A stretch of DNA of 64,000 bases, from positions 124,001 through 188,000 of the forward strand of contig JAKFWC010000019.1 in assembly GCA_021732975.1 (NCBI GenBank), read 5' to 3'. Origin of the DNA: Planctomycetaceae bacterium. GTDB taxonomy: Bacteria > Planctomycetota > Planctomycetia > Planctomycetales > Planctomycetaceae. The stretch's first letter is position 1. The number at the start of each line of letters is the position of its first letter. Positions 44,499 to 52,885 of the stretch are shown in pieces. The notes beneath the pieces are model-generated. The model was given only the letters and a program-made list of their open reading frames with translations, was not told the origin of the DNA and ran no database searches. Position numbers and translations under genes: made by a program.

Positions 44499-45089
44499 AT
44501 GTGCCGATGGTGGACGGCGTTTCTGCTCGGAATCGTGCTTGTGACAGGCCCGCGCCTCGTCGCGGCCGAGGATGATCCGTTCGCCGAAGAAGTGCCGCCC
44601 GTCGCTGTCGAACCGGTGCCGTTGGTCATTCCGGCTCTGGAACCTCCCGAACCCGAGACGATAACAGTGGCGCCGCCGCCGCCATTGGATGCCCCCGAGC
44701 CGGTTCAAGAGCCCCACTTACCACAGCGGTCTCCGCCGTCGACCGAACCGTCCTTGGCACAACAACGGGTTCACGCACGGGCCGCTCAGGAAGCCCGTAA
44801 TCGGAAAACCCGGATCGAACAACGTCGCCACGGAGTCGTGCCTGGCACATCAGCGTTCTTCCCCAGTTCCGGGCCATTTGTGAATCCGTCCTTGTTCTAC
44901 ACCGATCCAGGCATCCGCGTCGCCTTCCGACCGATAACGATGTCGGGTCTCGAACCGCTGCCCGGTGTGCGACCCCGGTCGAATGTTGTGCCGAAGAAAC
45001 CACTTCCGCGCCCGATGAAGTCCGAAGACGAGAATCGAAGTCGCCAAGAACCGGCGGCAGAAATCGCCGTTCCATCCGAGAAACCGTGA
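44499..45089 (+). CDS. Secreted Pro-rich protein of unknown function
   Basis: 196 residues from ATG 44499. Signal peptide about 1-24 (LVAAED). The mature part begins with an acidic Pro/Val/Glu-rich stretch (about 25-80), continues with an Arg/Gln-rich helix (about 85-110) and ends in a basic, low-complexity tail. There is one more ordered patch, GTSAFFPSSGPFVNPSLFYTDPGIRVAF (quoted in parts: FVNPSLFYTDPG). No known domain. It precedes a small lipoprotein gene by 128 bp, perhaps in one envelope-related transcript. Confidence 0.6.
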   Translation: MCRWWTAFLLGIVLVTGPRLVAAEDDPFAEEVPPVAVEPVPLVIPALEPPEPETITVAPPPPLDAPEPVQEPHLPQRSPPSTEPSLAQQRVHARAAQEARNRKTRIEQRRHGVVPGTSAFFPSSGPFVNPSLFYTDPGIRVAFRPITMSGLEPLPGVRPRSNVVPKKPLPRPMKSEDENRSRQEPAAEIAVPSEKP

Positions 45090-45217
45090 AATCCTGGGGT
45101 CTCTCCGGGGATGAATCACGCGTTCGGTCTTTGGAGAAACCGCCGCCGATTCTACAACGCCCAGCGTTCTGATCGGGTGTGCCGGGAGGACGGTCGAGGT
45201 CTGAGAAGGAGAAACCC

Positions 45218-45412
45218 ATGTCACGAATCTGCTTGTGGGTGATGCTGCTCACCACCTCCAGCCTGATGGGTTGTGCTTCATTCTGGCACGATCTGAAGCC
45301 GCACCGGATGCATCGTCTCAACCGGCATCCGGCTCCGTCGCTTGATCCCGAGTTCACGTCTTTGACGCCGAGTACAGCACCGACCATCCTGCGGGCTCAG
45401 AGCCCCGAATAG
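45218..45412 (+). CDS. Small lipoprotein
   Basis: 64 residues from ATG 45218 with a strong AAGGAG seven bases upstream. MSRICLWVMLLTTSSLMGC is a complete lipoprotein signal with lipobox LMGC (Cys19). The mature 46 residues begin ASFWHDLKPHRMHRLNRHP and have no recognised domain. It would be anchored in a membrane facing the periplasm. Function unknown. Confidence 0.75.
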   Translation: MSRICLWVMLLTTSSLMGCASFWHDLKPHRMHRLNRHPAPSLDPEFTSLTPSTAPTILRAQSPE

Positions 45413-45467
45413 GACACTTGGTGAATCGCCGCGGGGTGCGAAACCGCAAGCGTTCGTTGAGCGCGGG

Positions 45468-46400
45468 TTACAGGACGGATGCGGCGCCTTGATCCACGAG
45501 GAGTTTCGCGACGAGCGCACCGAGTGGTTCCGGATTCTGATTGTCTCCCGTGGCGGTCGCTATCCAGCGTTGCTTGCCATCGGGCGACAAGACCACCGCT
45601 TCCATGAGCAGCGCCGTTCCTTCGACGCGAGTGCTGACACCGACCGGAGCGTGACAACCGGCCCGCAGGCTTCGCAGCAGCGACCGTTCGGCAAGAGCGG
45701 CGGCCCACGTCGGCCGATGTGTGATGAGCTGCAGCAAACGCTGCGTGGCGACATCATCCGCCCGGCATTCGAGGCCGATCGCCCCCTGACTCACCGCGGG
45801 GTACATCACCGGCGGTGCAATCGGGCACGAAATCCGCTGCTCCAATCCCAGGCGAATCAACCCCGCAGAAGCGAGGATCAAGGCGTCGTACTCGCCTTCG
45901 TCGAGTTTTCGCAGCCGGGTTTCGACGTTTCCGCGGATTTCGCTGAGTTGCAGGTCAGGCCGTAGATACCGCAATTGCGATTGTCGCCGCGGACTGCCGG
46001 TTCCCACCCGCGCAGCGTGGGGCAAGGCTTCCCATTGGGGAGGCAGCGAACTTCCTTTCGGCAGGACAAGAGCATCGGCCGTCACGCCTCGTTCGGGAAT
46101 CCCGGCGAGTTGTAGTCCCGGGGTCGTCTCGGTCGGCAAGTCCTTCAGGCTGTGAACGGCGAGATCGGCCCGGCCATCGAGCACGGCGACTTGCACTTCC
46201 CGTGTGAAGACACCGGTACCGCCCATGTCACGCAGCGGTTGTGACTGCACGCGATCGCCGGTGGTCGAGATTTCGACCAGTTCCACCATGGTGTTCGGGC
46301 TGGCGGCGTGAATCAGGCCGGCAATGTGTCGTGCCTGCCAGAGTGCCAACGCACTGCCACGCGTCGCCAGGCGAACCGAAGAAGTTACAGAAACCGTCAC
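45468..46400 (-). CDS. hemC: Hydroxymethylbilane synthase (porphobilinogen deaminase)
   Basis: 310 residues from GTG 46400. The family order is complete: RLATRGSALALWQA (9-22), DLAVHSLKDLPT (79-90; Asp87 is catalytic), VGTGSPRRQSQL (132-143), EIRGNVETRL, SQGAIGLECR and the cofactor-attachment Cys249 in RSLRAGCHAPVG. The enzyme links four porphobilinogen molecules into the linear tetrapyrrole used for haem and corrinoids. Upstream on the same strand, beyond a palindromic element, lies comF. Not clustered with other hem genes here. Confidence 0.95.
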   Translation of the reverse strand: MTVSVTSSVRLATRGSALALWQARHIAGLIHAASPNTMVELVEISTTGDRVQSQPLRDMGGTGVFTREVQVAVLDGRADLAVHSLKDLPTETTPGLQLAGIPERGVTADALVLPKGSSLPPQWEALPHAARVGTGSPRRQSQLRYLRPDLQLSEIRGNVETRLRKLDEGEYDALILASAGLIRLGLEQRISCPIAPPVMYPAVSQGAIGLECRADDVATQRLLQLITHRPTWAAALAERSLLRSLRAGCHAPVGVSTRVEGTALLMEAVVLSPDGKQRWIATATGDNQNPEPLGALVAKLLVDQGAASVL

Positions 46401-46549
46401 GCTGAACTTTCAAAGCAAGTGATGCAGGATGGCATGCGTGCAGCCTTGGGCAAGCATGCTGTTAGTGGTCGGGAATCATTGTCCCGAGTCCGGCTGGCAT
46501 CAACAAGCATGCGATATCCACCAAGCGGTAACGCTACTACCCGCTGTAT

Positions 46550-46623
46550 GTGCCACGGCCGTGTCGGCCGTGCAAATTTGCTACGCGTCTTGCTACTTCA
46601 CACGGCCGACACGGCCGTGGCAC
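46550..46623. repeat. 74-bp palindromic element, 'cacggccgtgtcggccgtg' family (copy 1)
   Basis: 46550-46572 and 46601-46623 are perfect 23-bp reverse complements with a 28-base loop ending in ttgctacttca. A relative with the same loop end is at 56017-56093. Each arm is itself partly palindromic. Confidence 0.9.
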
Positions 46624-46637
46624 ACCCCGCTTGTCCT

Positions 46638-47429
46638 TTATTCCATGCGGGCAGCGCGGACAGAACTGACTCCCAGGCCGCGGGCGATGACGGCAACCAC
46701 GACATCAGCCACCCCGGCTTTTCTCAGGGCGCGCGTTGCGGCTTCCGCGGTGGCACCCGTGGTGAGAACATCGTCGGCCAACAGCAATCGAGCGCCGGTT
46801 AAATCGGTACCTGCGGGGACTTCAAACGCACCACGTTGCTGTTCCCGGCGGATACTCGGTGCCGCCCCCGTTTGTGGCGGCGTGGGTCGCGGCTTGCGGA
46901 GAATCGACGCCCGCATCGGTCGCTGCAGCCGTTCAGACAGACGCTCGGCGATGGTTTCCGCGGCGGAATGAATCCCGAAGAACCGGCGTTGCCAATCCTG
47001 CGGCACGGGCACGATGGCGTCGAATTCCTCCGCCAGAAACTCGGTGAGCTGGTCCGCGATCAGCAAGTCCGTCAGCCCGCGCATCAAGGGACCGCCATGA
47101 ACGAGTTGCCCGCGCCCGATGGCGGTTTGCAATGCGCCATCGTACACGCCGAGGGCCATCACACGGCGAAAGGCAAAGTGATCGCCATGACAATGTCCAC
47201 AACTGGAGAGAGTCACCAGATTCGGACCGACCGCGGCCCCACATCGTGCACAGTGCGGTCCGGGCGCGTTCTGCAGTTGGTCGGCACAGGCATCACAAAA
47301 CGCGCCGCCCCCATCACCAGGAGAGGAACCGCAAACGAGACACGCCGGCGGAAACAAAAAGTCGACCGCAGGTTGCCACCACAGTCGCAACCGTTGCCAC
47401 CATACAGTGTGTGAGCCGGCGTCGGACAT
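46638..47429 (-). CDS. comF: ComF-family phosphoribosyltransferase-like protein
   Basis: 263 residues from ATG 47429. An N-terminal zinc-finger region has CLVCG, FCDAC, HCARCG and CGHCHG (about 30-90), as in ComF/GntX. The C-terminal type I phosphoribosyltransferase fold ends with the PRPP-loop LLLADDVLTTGATAEAATRAL (about 215-235). ComF acts in DNA uptake for natural transformation in several bacteria, and GntX homologues are linked to gluconate use; the exact function is not proven. The start lies 10 bp after the DUF6807 stop, so the two are probably co-transcribed. Confidence 0.9.
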   Translation of the reverse strand: MSDAGSHTVWWQRLRLWWQPAVDFLFPPACLVCGSSPGDGGGAFCDACADQLQNAPGPHCARCGAAVGPNLVTLSSCGHCHGDHFAFRRVMALGVYDGALQTAIGRGQLVHGGPLMRGLTDLLIADQLTEFLAEEFDAIVPVPQDWQRRFFGIHSAAETIAERLSERLQRPMRASILRKPRPTPPQTGAAPSIRREQQRGAFEVPAGTDLTGARLLLADDVLTTGATAEAATRALRKAGVADVVVAVIARGLGVSSVRAARME

Positions 47430-47439
47430 CAGGTCCGTC

Positions 47440-48390
47440 TCACTTCGTCCATTCCACGAACTGGGCATGGGCCTCGGCAACTTTGCCGGCTTTCGCGTCA
47501 CCGGTGTGGGCGAACAGGCCGTATTTCACCTGGAATGATTCACCCGGTTTCAGCGTGAGCGGCACTTCCGGGGACTGGCCCTTCGAGTACACCTTTTCGC
47601 CGAACGGGCTGATGGAGAAGAGGCCATACGCCCGGACGTGGTATCGCGAGGGACGCACGTTCTGGGGGTGATCGAACAAGGCCACGCCGGCGACTTTGCC
47701 GTCCACGGGACCACTGTAATCGACCCATGGGGAGGGTTTCCCCCAGCAGTTTTCTTCGCCGACATCGCCGGAGGCATTCACGATCACGCCCCCGGTTTTG
47801 GCGTTCATCGTCGGGGCGACACGAATGGCGAGGAAGCCTTCCTTTGTATCCTGAAACTGCACCGGCTCCGCGGCAGCGGTCAAGCGAATGTCATACACCA
47901 TCAAGCGATTCGGGAAGATCGTGACATCGGTAGTTTCCACCAACACGGGTTTACCCGCTTCCCCCTGCCAATCATTAACCATCTTCACGGTCAACGAGCC
48001 GTTGGCATTCGCTGTCGCCGCGATGCTTTTGTTGGCAATCCGTTCCGCATTCGGCGTGGCATCGACGGCATCCTGCTGTTGATACTTGCCGCCCCAGAAG
48101 TTCACGCCGTTGACGTGCTCCACGCCGACCCAGATCCCCTTGTGATGCTTGTGATCGAACGGGGCGACCGCATTGACGACGTGTCCGCCCGGGGCCCGCA
48201 ATGGGAAGACATACGGTTTTGCCAACCCCGGTCCGACGTTGAAGACGGCAAAGGGCTCGCCGCCAACCCGTACGCCGAGCTGCCCGGGGACTTCCACGGC
48301 CGTTACCGCCGGGCCTTCCGCTGCACAACGATCAATGCTCGAAACCAAAATCACACCCGTCAGAACGGCGAAGGCAGACAGACGCAGCAT
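47440..48390 (-). CDS. Secreted DUF6807 (PmoA-like) protein
   Basis: 316 residues from ATG 48390 (CAGGAG eight bases upstream; ATG 48411 has a poorer site). Signal peptide about 1-24 (IDRCAAE). The family motifs are FDHKHHKGIWVGVEHVNGVNFWG (about 80-102, in parts), WVDYSGPV and LFDHPQNVRPSRYHVR. It differs from the copy at 32718-33635 by being exported. Closely followed by comF, with which it shares no known function. Likely involved in carbohydrate metabolism in the periplasm, by context in the phylum. Confidence 0.87.
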   Translation of the reverse strand: MLRLSAFAVLTGVILVSSIDRCAAEGPAVTAVEVPGQLGVRVGGEPFAVFNVGPGLAKPYVFPLRAPGGHVVNAVAPFDHKHHKGIWVGVEHVNGVNFWGGKYQQQDAVDATPNAERIANKSIAATANANGSLTVKMVNDWQGEAGKPVLVETTDVTIFPNRLMVYDIRLTAAAEPVQFQDTKEGFLAIRVAPTMNAKTGGVIVNASGDVGEENCWGKPSPWVDYSGPVDGKVAGVALFDHPQNVRPSRYHVRAYGLFSISPFGEKVYSKGQSPEVPLTLKPGESFQVKYGLFAHTGDAKAGKVAEAHAQFVEWTK

Positions 48391-48547
48391 GGAGCGACTC
48401 CTGTGGTTCATGTACAAGGTGAGCGAATGGATGTTGAAAAGCACTGTATCCCGCCCCGCACAGCGTCACAATCGAATGGGGACTGGCGGACAGGTTGAAC
48501 GCGTCGTGGCGCTCTCTGCACACAGCGTTGCTCTATGACGGGCGGAA

Positions 48548-48925
48548 ATGAATAATCGACGCATGACATCTGGACTTATTCCCGTGAATCGGTGGTCGGT
48601 CGGCCTCATTGCCGCGGCTTGTTTCGTCCTGGCAGGGGTGGTGCATTTCACCGTTGACAGCGGTGCCGCAGAGTTGTGGGAAGGGGCGCTGTCGCGCGTG
48701 GGCGTGGTGATGTGTGCGGTCTGGCTGGCGATGCCGACCCGCACTCGTGATGCCGCGTGGGCGCACATCTCCTGGCAGACACTGGCGGGCGGGCTGCTGG
48801 GATTGGTGATGATTGTCCGCACGCGCGTGCCGTTGAAGTTATTGATTCCCGCGGCCTTGTTTTCCGCGGGTGTGTACTTCGTCCTGCGACCACGGCCGAA
48901 AACCCGCCCGCAACGCCGTGCGTAA
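48548..48925 (+). CDS. Small membrane protein
   Basis: 125 residues from ATG 48548 (or 48563). Three to four hydrophobic segments (about 18-34, 46-60, 76-90, 95-112) and a highly basic C-terminus (RPRPKTRPQRRA). No known domain recognised. It is divergent from the DUF6807 gene and followed by a REP-like double hairpin. Confidence 0.6.
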   Translation: MNNRRMTSGLIPVNRWSVGLIAAACFVLAGVVHFTVDSGAAELWEGALSRVGVVMCAVWLAMPTRTRDAAWAHISWQTLAGGLLGLVMIVRTRVPLKLLIPAALFSAGVYFVLRPRPKTRPQRRA

Positions 48926-48930
48926 TGGTC

Positions 48931-49016
48931 TCATTTAGCCCCCGGTTGTCCGCAACCGGGGGTCTTCGTGCGATCAACATCGGCGTCCCCCCGTTGCAGC
49001 AACGGGGGGCTAAATG
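48931..49016. repeat. REP-like double hairpin (copy 3)
   Basis: First hairpin with stem cccccggttg/caaccggggg and loop tccg (48932-48962), second with stem ccccccgttg/caacgggggg and loop cag (48987-49016), flanked by catttag and ctaaatg. The rest of the gap up to 49326 (about 310 bases) has no coding gene that I can support; see the hairpin at its end. Confidence 0.88.
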
Positions 49017-49326
49017 GGGCGATGCCACCCCATCCGCGAATCGCGCACCACTTCACACATCTTCGTGGCGATGATGGACAAATCTGCAATCCGCGCCGTC
49101 GTGACGAATTGGTGTTGACGGGCTTTCAGTTGGTCCCTATTTTCCCGCCGCCCGGTCCCGTTCCACGGGTGTCTCGAACCGGCCACACCGGTGGAGTTCC
49201 TGGCACCGAGGGTTAATCGCTCACGCACGGATGCGCGTCGATGGCACTCGCACGGGACAGGACGCGGGGAGCTGCGCACGGACGCGCTCGCTCCCCTTGT
49301 CTGGGCACATCGCCGTTGATCCGAAC

Positions 49327-49384
49327 GCCCGGCAGAGATGCAGGTCCTCAGCCCCCCTGGGACCCCGTTTCTGCCGGGCTTTTT
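49327..49384 (+). terminator. Strong plus-strand terminator at end of a 400-bp non-coding stretch
   Basis: gcccggcaga (49327-49336) pairs perfectly with tctgccgggc (49370-49379); inside, ggtcc/ggacc (49343-49347 and 49359-49363) adds a second helix. Five T follow (49380-49384). It reads on the plus strand, 400 bases after the last plus-strand stop codon, so it may end a separate small RNA rather than the membrane-protein gene. Confidence 0.75.
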
Positions 49385-49391
49385 CGTCGAT

Positions 49392-50891
49392 TCACGGCAC
49401 CGTCGCGAGGCCCGGTATCGTGAGTGGAAACACAGTGTTCGGGGCAACTTCCCTCCGCAACACGCCTTCCGCCTGTTGGATCAGATCGGGCCGCGTCGCC
49501 GCGAGATCATGGGCTTCGGCGTGGTCTTTCGACAGATCATAAACTTCCCACGGGCCGGGCATTTTGGTCTTCAGGCTTTGCCGCACGAGCTTGAAATCGC
49601 CCAACCGGACCGCAACCTGCCCACCGTATTCGGGAAAGACCCATAGCATCGGCTTCCGATTCGGAAGCGATCCTTTCCCGGTGAACGTCGGCCACAAGTT
49701 TTCACCATCCAGATTCGCCGGGGGTTCCAGTCCGGCGGCGGCACACAGCGTCGGGAACCAGTCCGCGAAATAGCTTGGCGTTGCATTCACCGTCCCTGCG
49801 GCAATCTTCCCGGGCAGTCGTGCGATCATCGGCACGCGAATGCCCCCTTCATACACGCTCCCCTTGTAGCCCCGCAGTCCCGCCGTGCTATTGAAGAACA
49901 CCGGGTCGGCACCACCGATGTGAAACCGCGTCCCTTTCGGACCGGCATGCGTCGTGCCGTTGTCGCTCGTGAAAATGACTAGTGTGTTGTCCGCCAATCC
50001 GAACCGATCGAGGGTCGCCAGCACGCGCCCGACATAGCCATCGAGATCCGAAATCATCGCGGCATAACCAGCTCGCGGTCGCGGATGGGGCAGATAACCG
50101 CTGTCGCCGCGATAGACCTCGGTGTCCCATTCCGGCGGAAACTTCTCCACCGATTCCCGCGGCGGATGCATCGCCACGTGGGGTTCGATGAACGGCAAAT
50201 AGAGAAAAAAGGGACGCGATCGGTGAGCTTCGACGAACTTCTCCGCCTCGGCGATCATGAGCTTGGGCGCATAGGTTTTGCCGACCCAGTCGTCGATCTT
50301 CACATCCCCCTCCGGTTGCTTGGCGTACCCGGGAATCGGCGGCATGTTAATGACGATCTTCTCACCGTTGCGCCACACATGCGACGGATAGTAACTGTGC
50401 GCGACCGACTGACAGTTGTAACCGAAGAACAAGTCGAAGCCTTTGCGGTTCGGATCGCCGGTACTGCCGACCGGTCCGAGTCCCCACTTGCCCATCGCGC
50501 CGGTGGCATAACCGGCTTTCTGAAATAATTGCACGACGGTGACAGCCTGGTCAGTCAGCGGGTACTGGCCTTCGTCGAACTCGGGGAGCAATTTTTTCGC
50601 CGGCAGATTGCCCCGGATTTCCGCGTGCCCGAGATGCTTGCCGGTCATCAACACACACCGCGATGGTGCACACACCGGCGCGCCACTGTAGTGCCGGGTG
50701 AACCGCATCCCTTGTGAAGCCAGCCGATCGAGATTCGGCGTCGAGATCTTCGTCTGGCCATAACAACCGAGTTCGCCCCAACCGAGATCGTCCGCCAGGA
50801 TGAAGACCACATTGAGCTTCTCGGCCGCGACGGCAGGCGCAACCACCATCGACAGCCACACGAAGGTTGCCAGAGACAGTTTCAGTTTCAT
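49392..50891 (-). CDS. Secreted sulfatase (arylsulfatase A-like)
   Basis: 499 residues. Signal peptide about 1-23. Metal site LADDLGWGELGCYG (32-45) and the formylglycine signature C74-A-P-S-R with LMTGKH, so Cys74 would be converted to the catalytic formylglycine by FGE or an anaerobic maturase. GKWGLGP, the EPHVAMHPP segment and FTSDNGTTH complete the active site. It removes sulfate esters, probably from polysaccharides. ATG 50891 overlaps the stop of the upstream sulfatase gene (ATGA), so both are made together. Confidence 0.94.
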   Translation of the reverse strand: MKLKLSLATFVWLSMVVAPAVAAEKLNVVFILADDLGWGELGCYGQTKISTPNLDRLASQGMRFTRHYSGAPVCAPSRCVLMTGKHLGHAEIRGNLPAKKLLPEFDEGQYPLTDQAVTVVQLFQKAGYATGAMGKWGLGPVGSTGDPNRKGFDLFFGYNCQSVAHSYYPSHVWRNGEKIVINMPPIPGYAKQPEGDVKIDDWVGKTYAPKLMIAEAEKFVEAHRSRPFFLYLPFIEPHVAMHPPRESVEKFPPEWDTEVYRGDSGYLPHPRPRAGYAAMISDLDGYVGRVLATLDRFGLADNTLVIFTSDNGTTHAGPKGTRFHIGGADPVFFNSTAGLRGYKGSVYEGGIRVPMIARLPGKIAAGTVNATPSYFADWFPTLCAAAGLEPPANLDGENLWPTFTGKGSLPNRKPMLWVFPEYGGQVAVRLGDFKLVRQSLKTKMPGPWEVYDLSKDHAEAHDLAATRPDLIQQAEGVLRREVAPNTVFPLTIPGLATVP

Positions 50892-52786
50892 CGCTTCTTC
50901 TTTGCTTTGGCATTGACGGGCGCTGCGTTCGGTTTGGCATCAGGGCCGATGTTGGCGATCAGTCGCGGAACGTAGGAGCTGTAGCGCGGACCGGGCGAGG
51001 GACCGTTCGGATCGATTGTCGCGATCCGTGCGTGCAGCGAAGCCGCTTTTGGGCCGAGGGTTTCGATGGCCGCGAGGGCCGACATCGCTGTCAGCACACC
51101 GTGATCCTTCGGAACCATGAGCGGCCCCAACGTTGCCAGCGCTTTCATGCGAATCGCGTCTTCTCCATACTCGGCGAGCGATTGAGCCGCGACAATTCGC
51201 ACCGCAGGGGCTGGGTCATCCAGTGCTGTTGTCAACGGACCGATGTTCGGGGCCACGGCGTCTTTCCCGCGCATCAACAGTCCCAGCGCGGCCCAATAAC
51301 GGACGGCACTGTCGGCATCGGTGAGGGACATCGCCAACGAAGGCACCGCGGCGGGTTCCAGACTCGAAGCCCGTTCCGCCACCGTCAAGATTCTTTCCAA
51401 GGGATAGCGACTGTGGTCTCGCGCGAGGTCATACGGTGAACTGTCGACCGAGCGCGAATGCAGTTCCATCTCCGGCAGGAACGAAACGTCCCGCACGTCG
51501 ACCAGATGTTGTCGGAGAACCCCGCGGAATTTTTCCAAAAGGGCTCGGTGTTTCGTCGACGCAGCCAGATTCCGGACTTCATCGCGATCCGTTTCAAGAT
51601 CGTAGAGTTCCTCGGCGGTTTTGGGGACTTGCCAGAACAGCGATTGGGCAGCGTTGGCCTTGCCCGCGACGAAGAGGTCATGCCAAATCCGTGTCGTCGG
51701 GGTGTCGAACTGATACGTCACACGCTGCGCCTGCGACACATGCGGGTAATAGTTTCGCAGATAGACATAACGACCATCGGTCACGCTGCGAACCAGATCA
51801 ACGCATTCATCCATGCGACCGCGTTCACCGAACAGATACGGCTGCGGCGAACTCTGAAACGGCCCGGCAAACGCATGGCCCTGCATCCATTCCGGCGGTT
51901 GAATACCGGCCAGACTCAGCACGGTGGGGGCGAGATCGACAAAGCCTACCAGGCGATCCGATGCACCACCCGCGTGGTATTCCTTCGGGGCCAGATGCTG
52001 CCATTTTTCCGGGAAATAGACCACCAGCGGCACATGCAGCCCGGAGTTGCACGGCCAGCGCTTGCTGCGAGGCATACCGCTGCCGTGGTCGCCGTAGTAG
52101 AAGACAATCGTGTCGTCCGCTAATCCGGCATCGGTCAACTCGCGCAGATGCCGACCCGCATCTGCGTCGGCTTCGCTCACTTTGTCGTAGTACTGTGCCC
52201 AATCTTCGCGGACTTCCGGCGTATCGGGATGATACGCCGGGATGCGCACCTCTGCAGGCTTGGTGATCTGCGTATGCGGCCGCGTCCGAATCTGGCTTTC
52301 ATGGCTCTTCGTCGAATTGAAGATCGCAAAGAAGGGTTGATTCGCCGGGCGGTTTTTCCAATGCGCTTTTGCCGAGGATTCATCCCACACTTTCCCGGGT
52401 TCGCGAAGATTGTAGTCGGTCTTGCTATTGTTTGTGCAGTAATATCCAGTATCACGCAGAATCTGCGGGTACATCTTCGTTCCCGTCGGCATGGAAACCA
52501 AGGACCGCATATGCAACGCGCCGAGGCTGGACGGATACATCCCGGAAATGATGGCGGTGCGCGCCGGCGCACACACCGGCGCGGTCGACCACACTTTTTT
52601 GAAAATCATCCCCTTGGCGGCGAGTGCATCCACATTCGGCGTGCGGGCCAGCTTGTCACCGTAACAACCCATCTCCGGCCCGTGGTCTTCGCTGGTGAGC
52701 CAGAGAATGTTCGGCAGCGCCGCGACGACGGCCTGCGGGGTAACCATTACCGTGAAACAGGTGAAGACAATGGCAATGGCTTTCAT
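50888..52786 (-). CDS. Secreted sulfatase with HEAT-like C-terminal repeats
   Basis: 632 residues. Signal peptide about 1-23. Metal site TSEDHGPEMGCYGD, formylglycine signature C72-A-P-A-R (Ser replaced by Ala, as accepted in C/S-x-P-x-R), and YYGDHGSGMPRSKRW. The last 160 residues add HEAT-like helical repeats (VRYWAALGLLMRG, VRIVAAQSLAEYGEDA, LTAMSALAAIETLG), seen in some planctomycete sulfatases and likely for binding protein or substrate. The C-terminus is Lys-rich. First gene of a coupled pair with the sulfatase at 49392. Confidence 0.92.
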   Translation of the reverse strand: MKAIAIVFTCFTVMVTPQAVVAALPNILWLTSEDHGPEMGCYGDKLARTPNVDALAAKGMIFKKVWSTAPVCAPARTAIISGMYPSSLGALHMRSLVSMPTGTKMYPQILRDTGYYCTNNSKTDYNLREPGKVWDESSAKAHWKNRPANQPFFAIFNSTKSHESQIRTRPHTQITKPAEVRIPAYHPDTPEVREDWAQYYDKVSEADADAGRHLRELTDAGLADDTIVFYYGDHGSGMPRSKRWPCNSGLHVPLVVYFPEKWQHLAPKEYHAGGASDRLVGFVDLAPTVLSLAGIQPPEWMQGHAFAGPFQSSPQPYLFGERGRMDECVDLVRSVTDGRYVYLRNYYPHVSQAQRVTYQFDTPTTRIWHDLFVAGKANAAQSLFWQVPKTAEELYDLETDRDEVRNLAASTKHRALLEKFRGVLRQHLVDVRDVSFLPEMELHSRSVDSSPYDLARDHSRYPLERILTVAERASSLEPAAVPSLAMSLTDADSAVRYWAALGLLMRGKDAVAPNIGPLTTALDDPAPAVRIVAAQSLAEYGEDAIRMKALATLGPLMVPKDHGVLTAMSALAAIETLGPKAASLHARIATIDPNGPSPGPRYSSYVPRLIANIGPDAKPNAAPVNAKAKKKR

Positions 52787-52885
52787 GGGAACCCCTGCTT
52801 TACTACGGATCAGTCGACCTTGGGAGTGTCGGGCAACAATCTGTCCCTTTTCCCCCCGCGGGTGGAGGCAAGGGGACCGGATGGT

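Noticed and set aside
49010-49447. 145-residue minus-strand frame in the non-coding gap
   Set aside because: Very Arg/Cys/Ser-rich, overlaps the sulfatase end and the terminator hairpin, no start signal.
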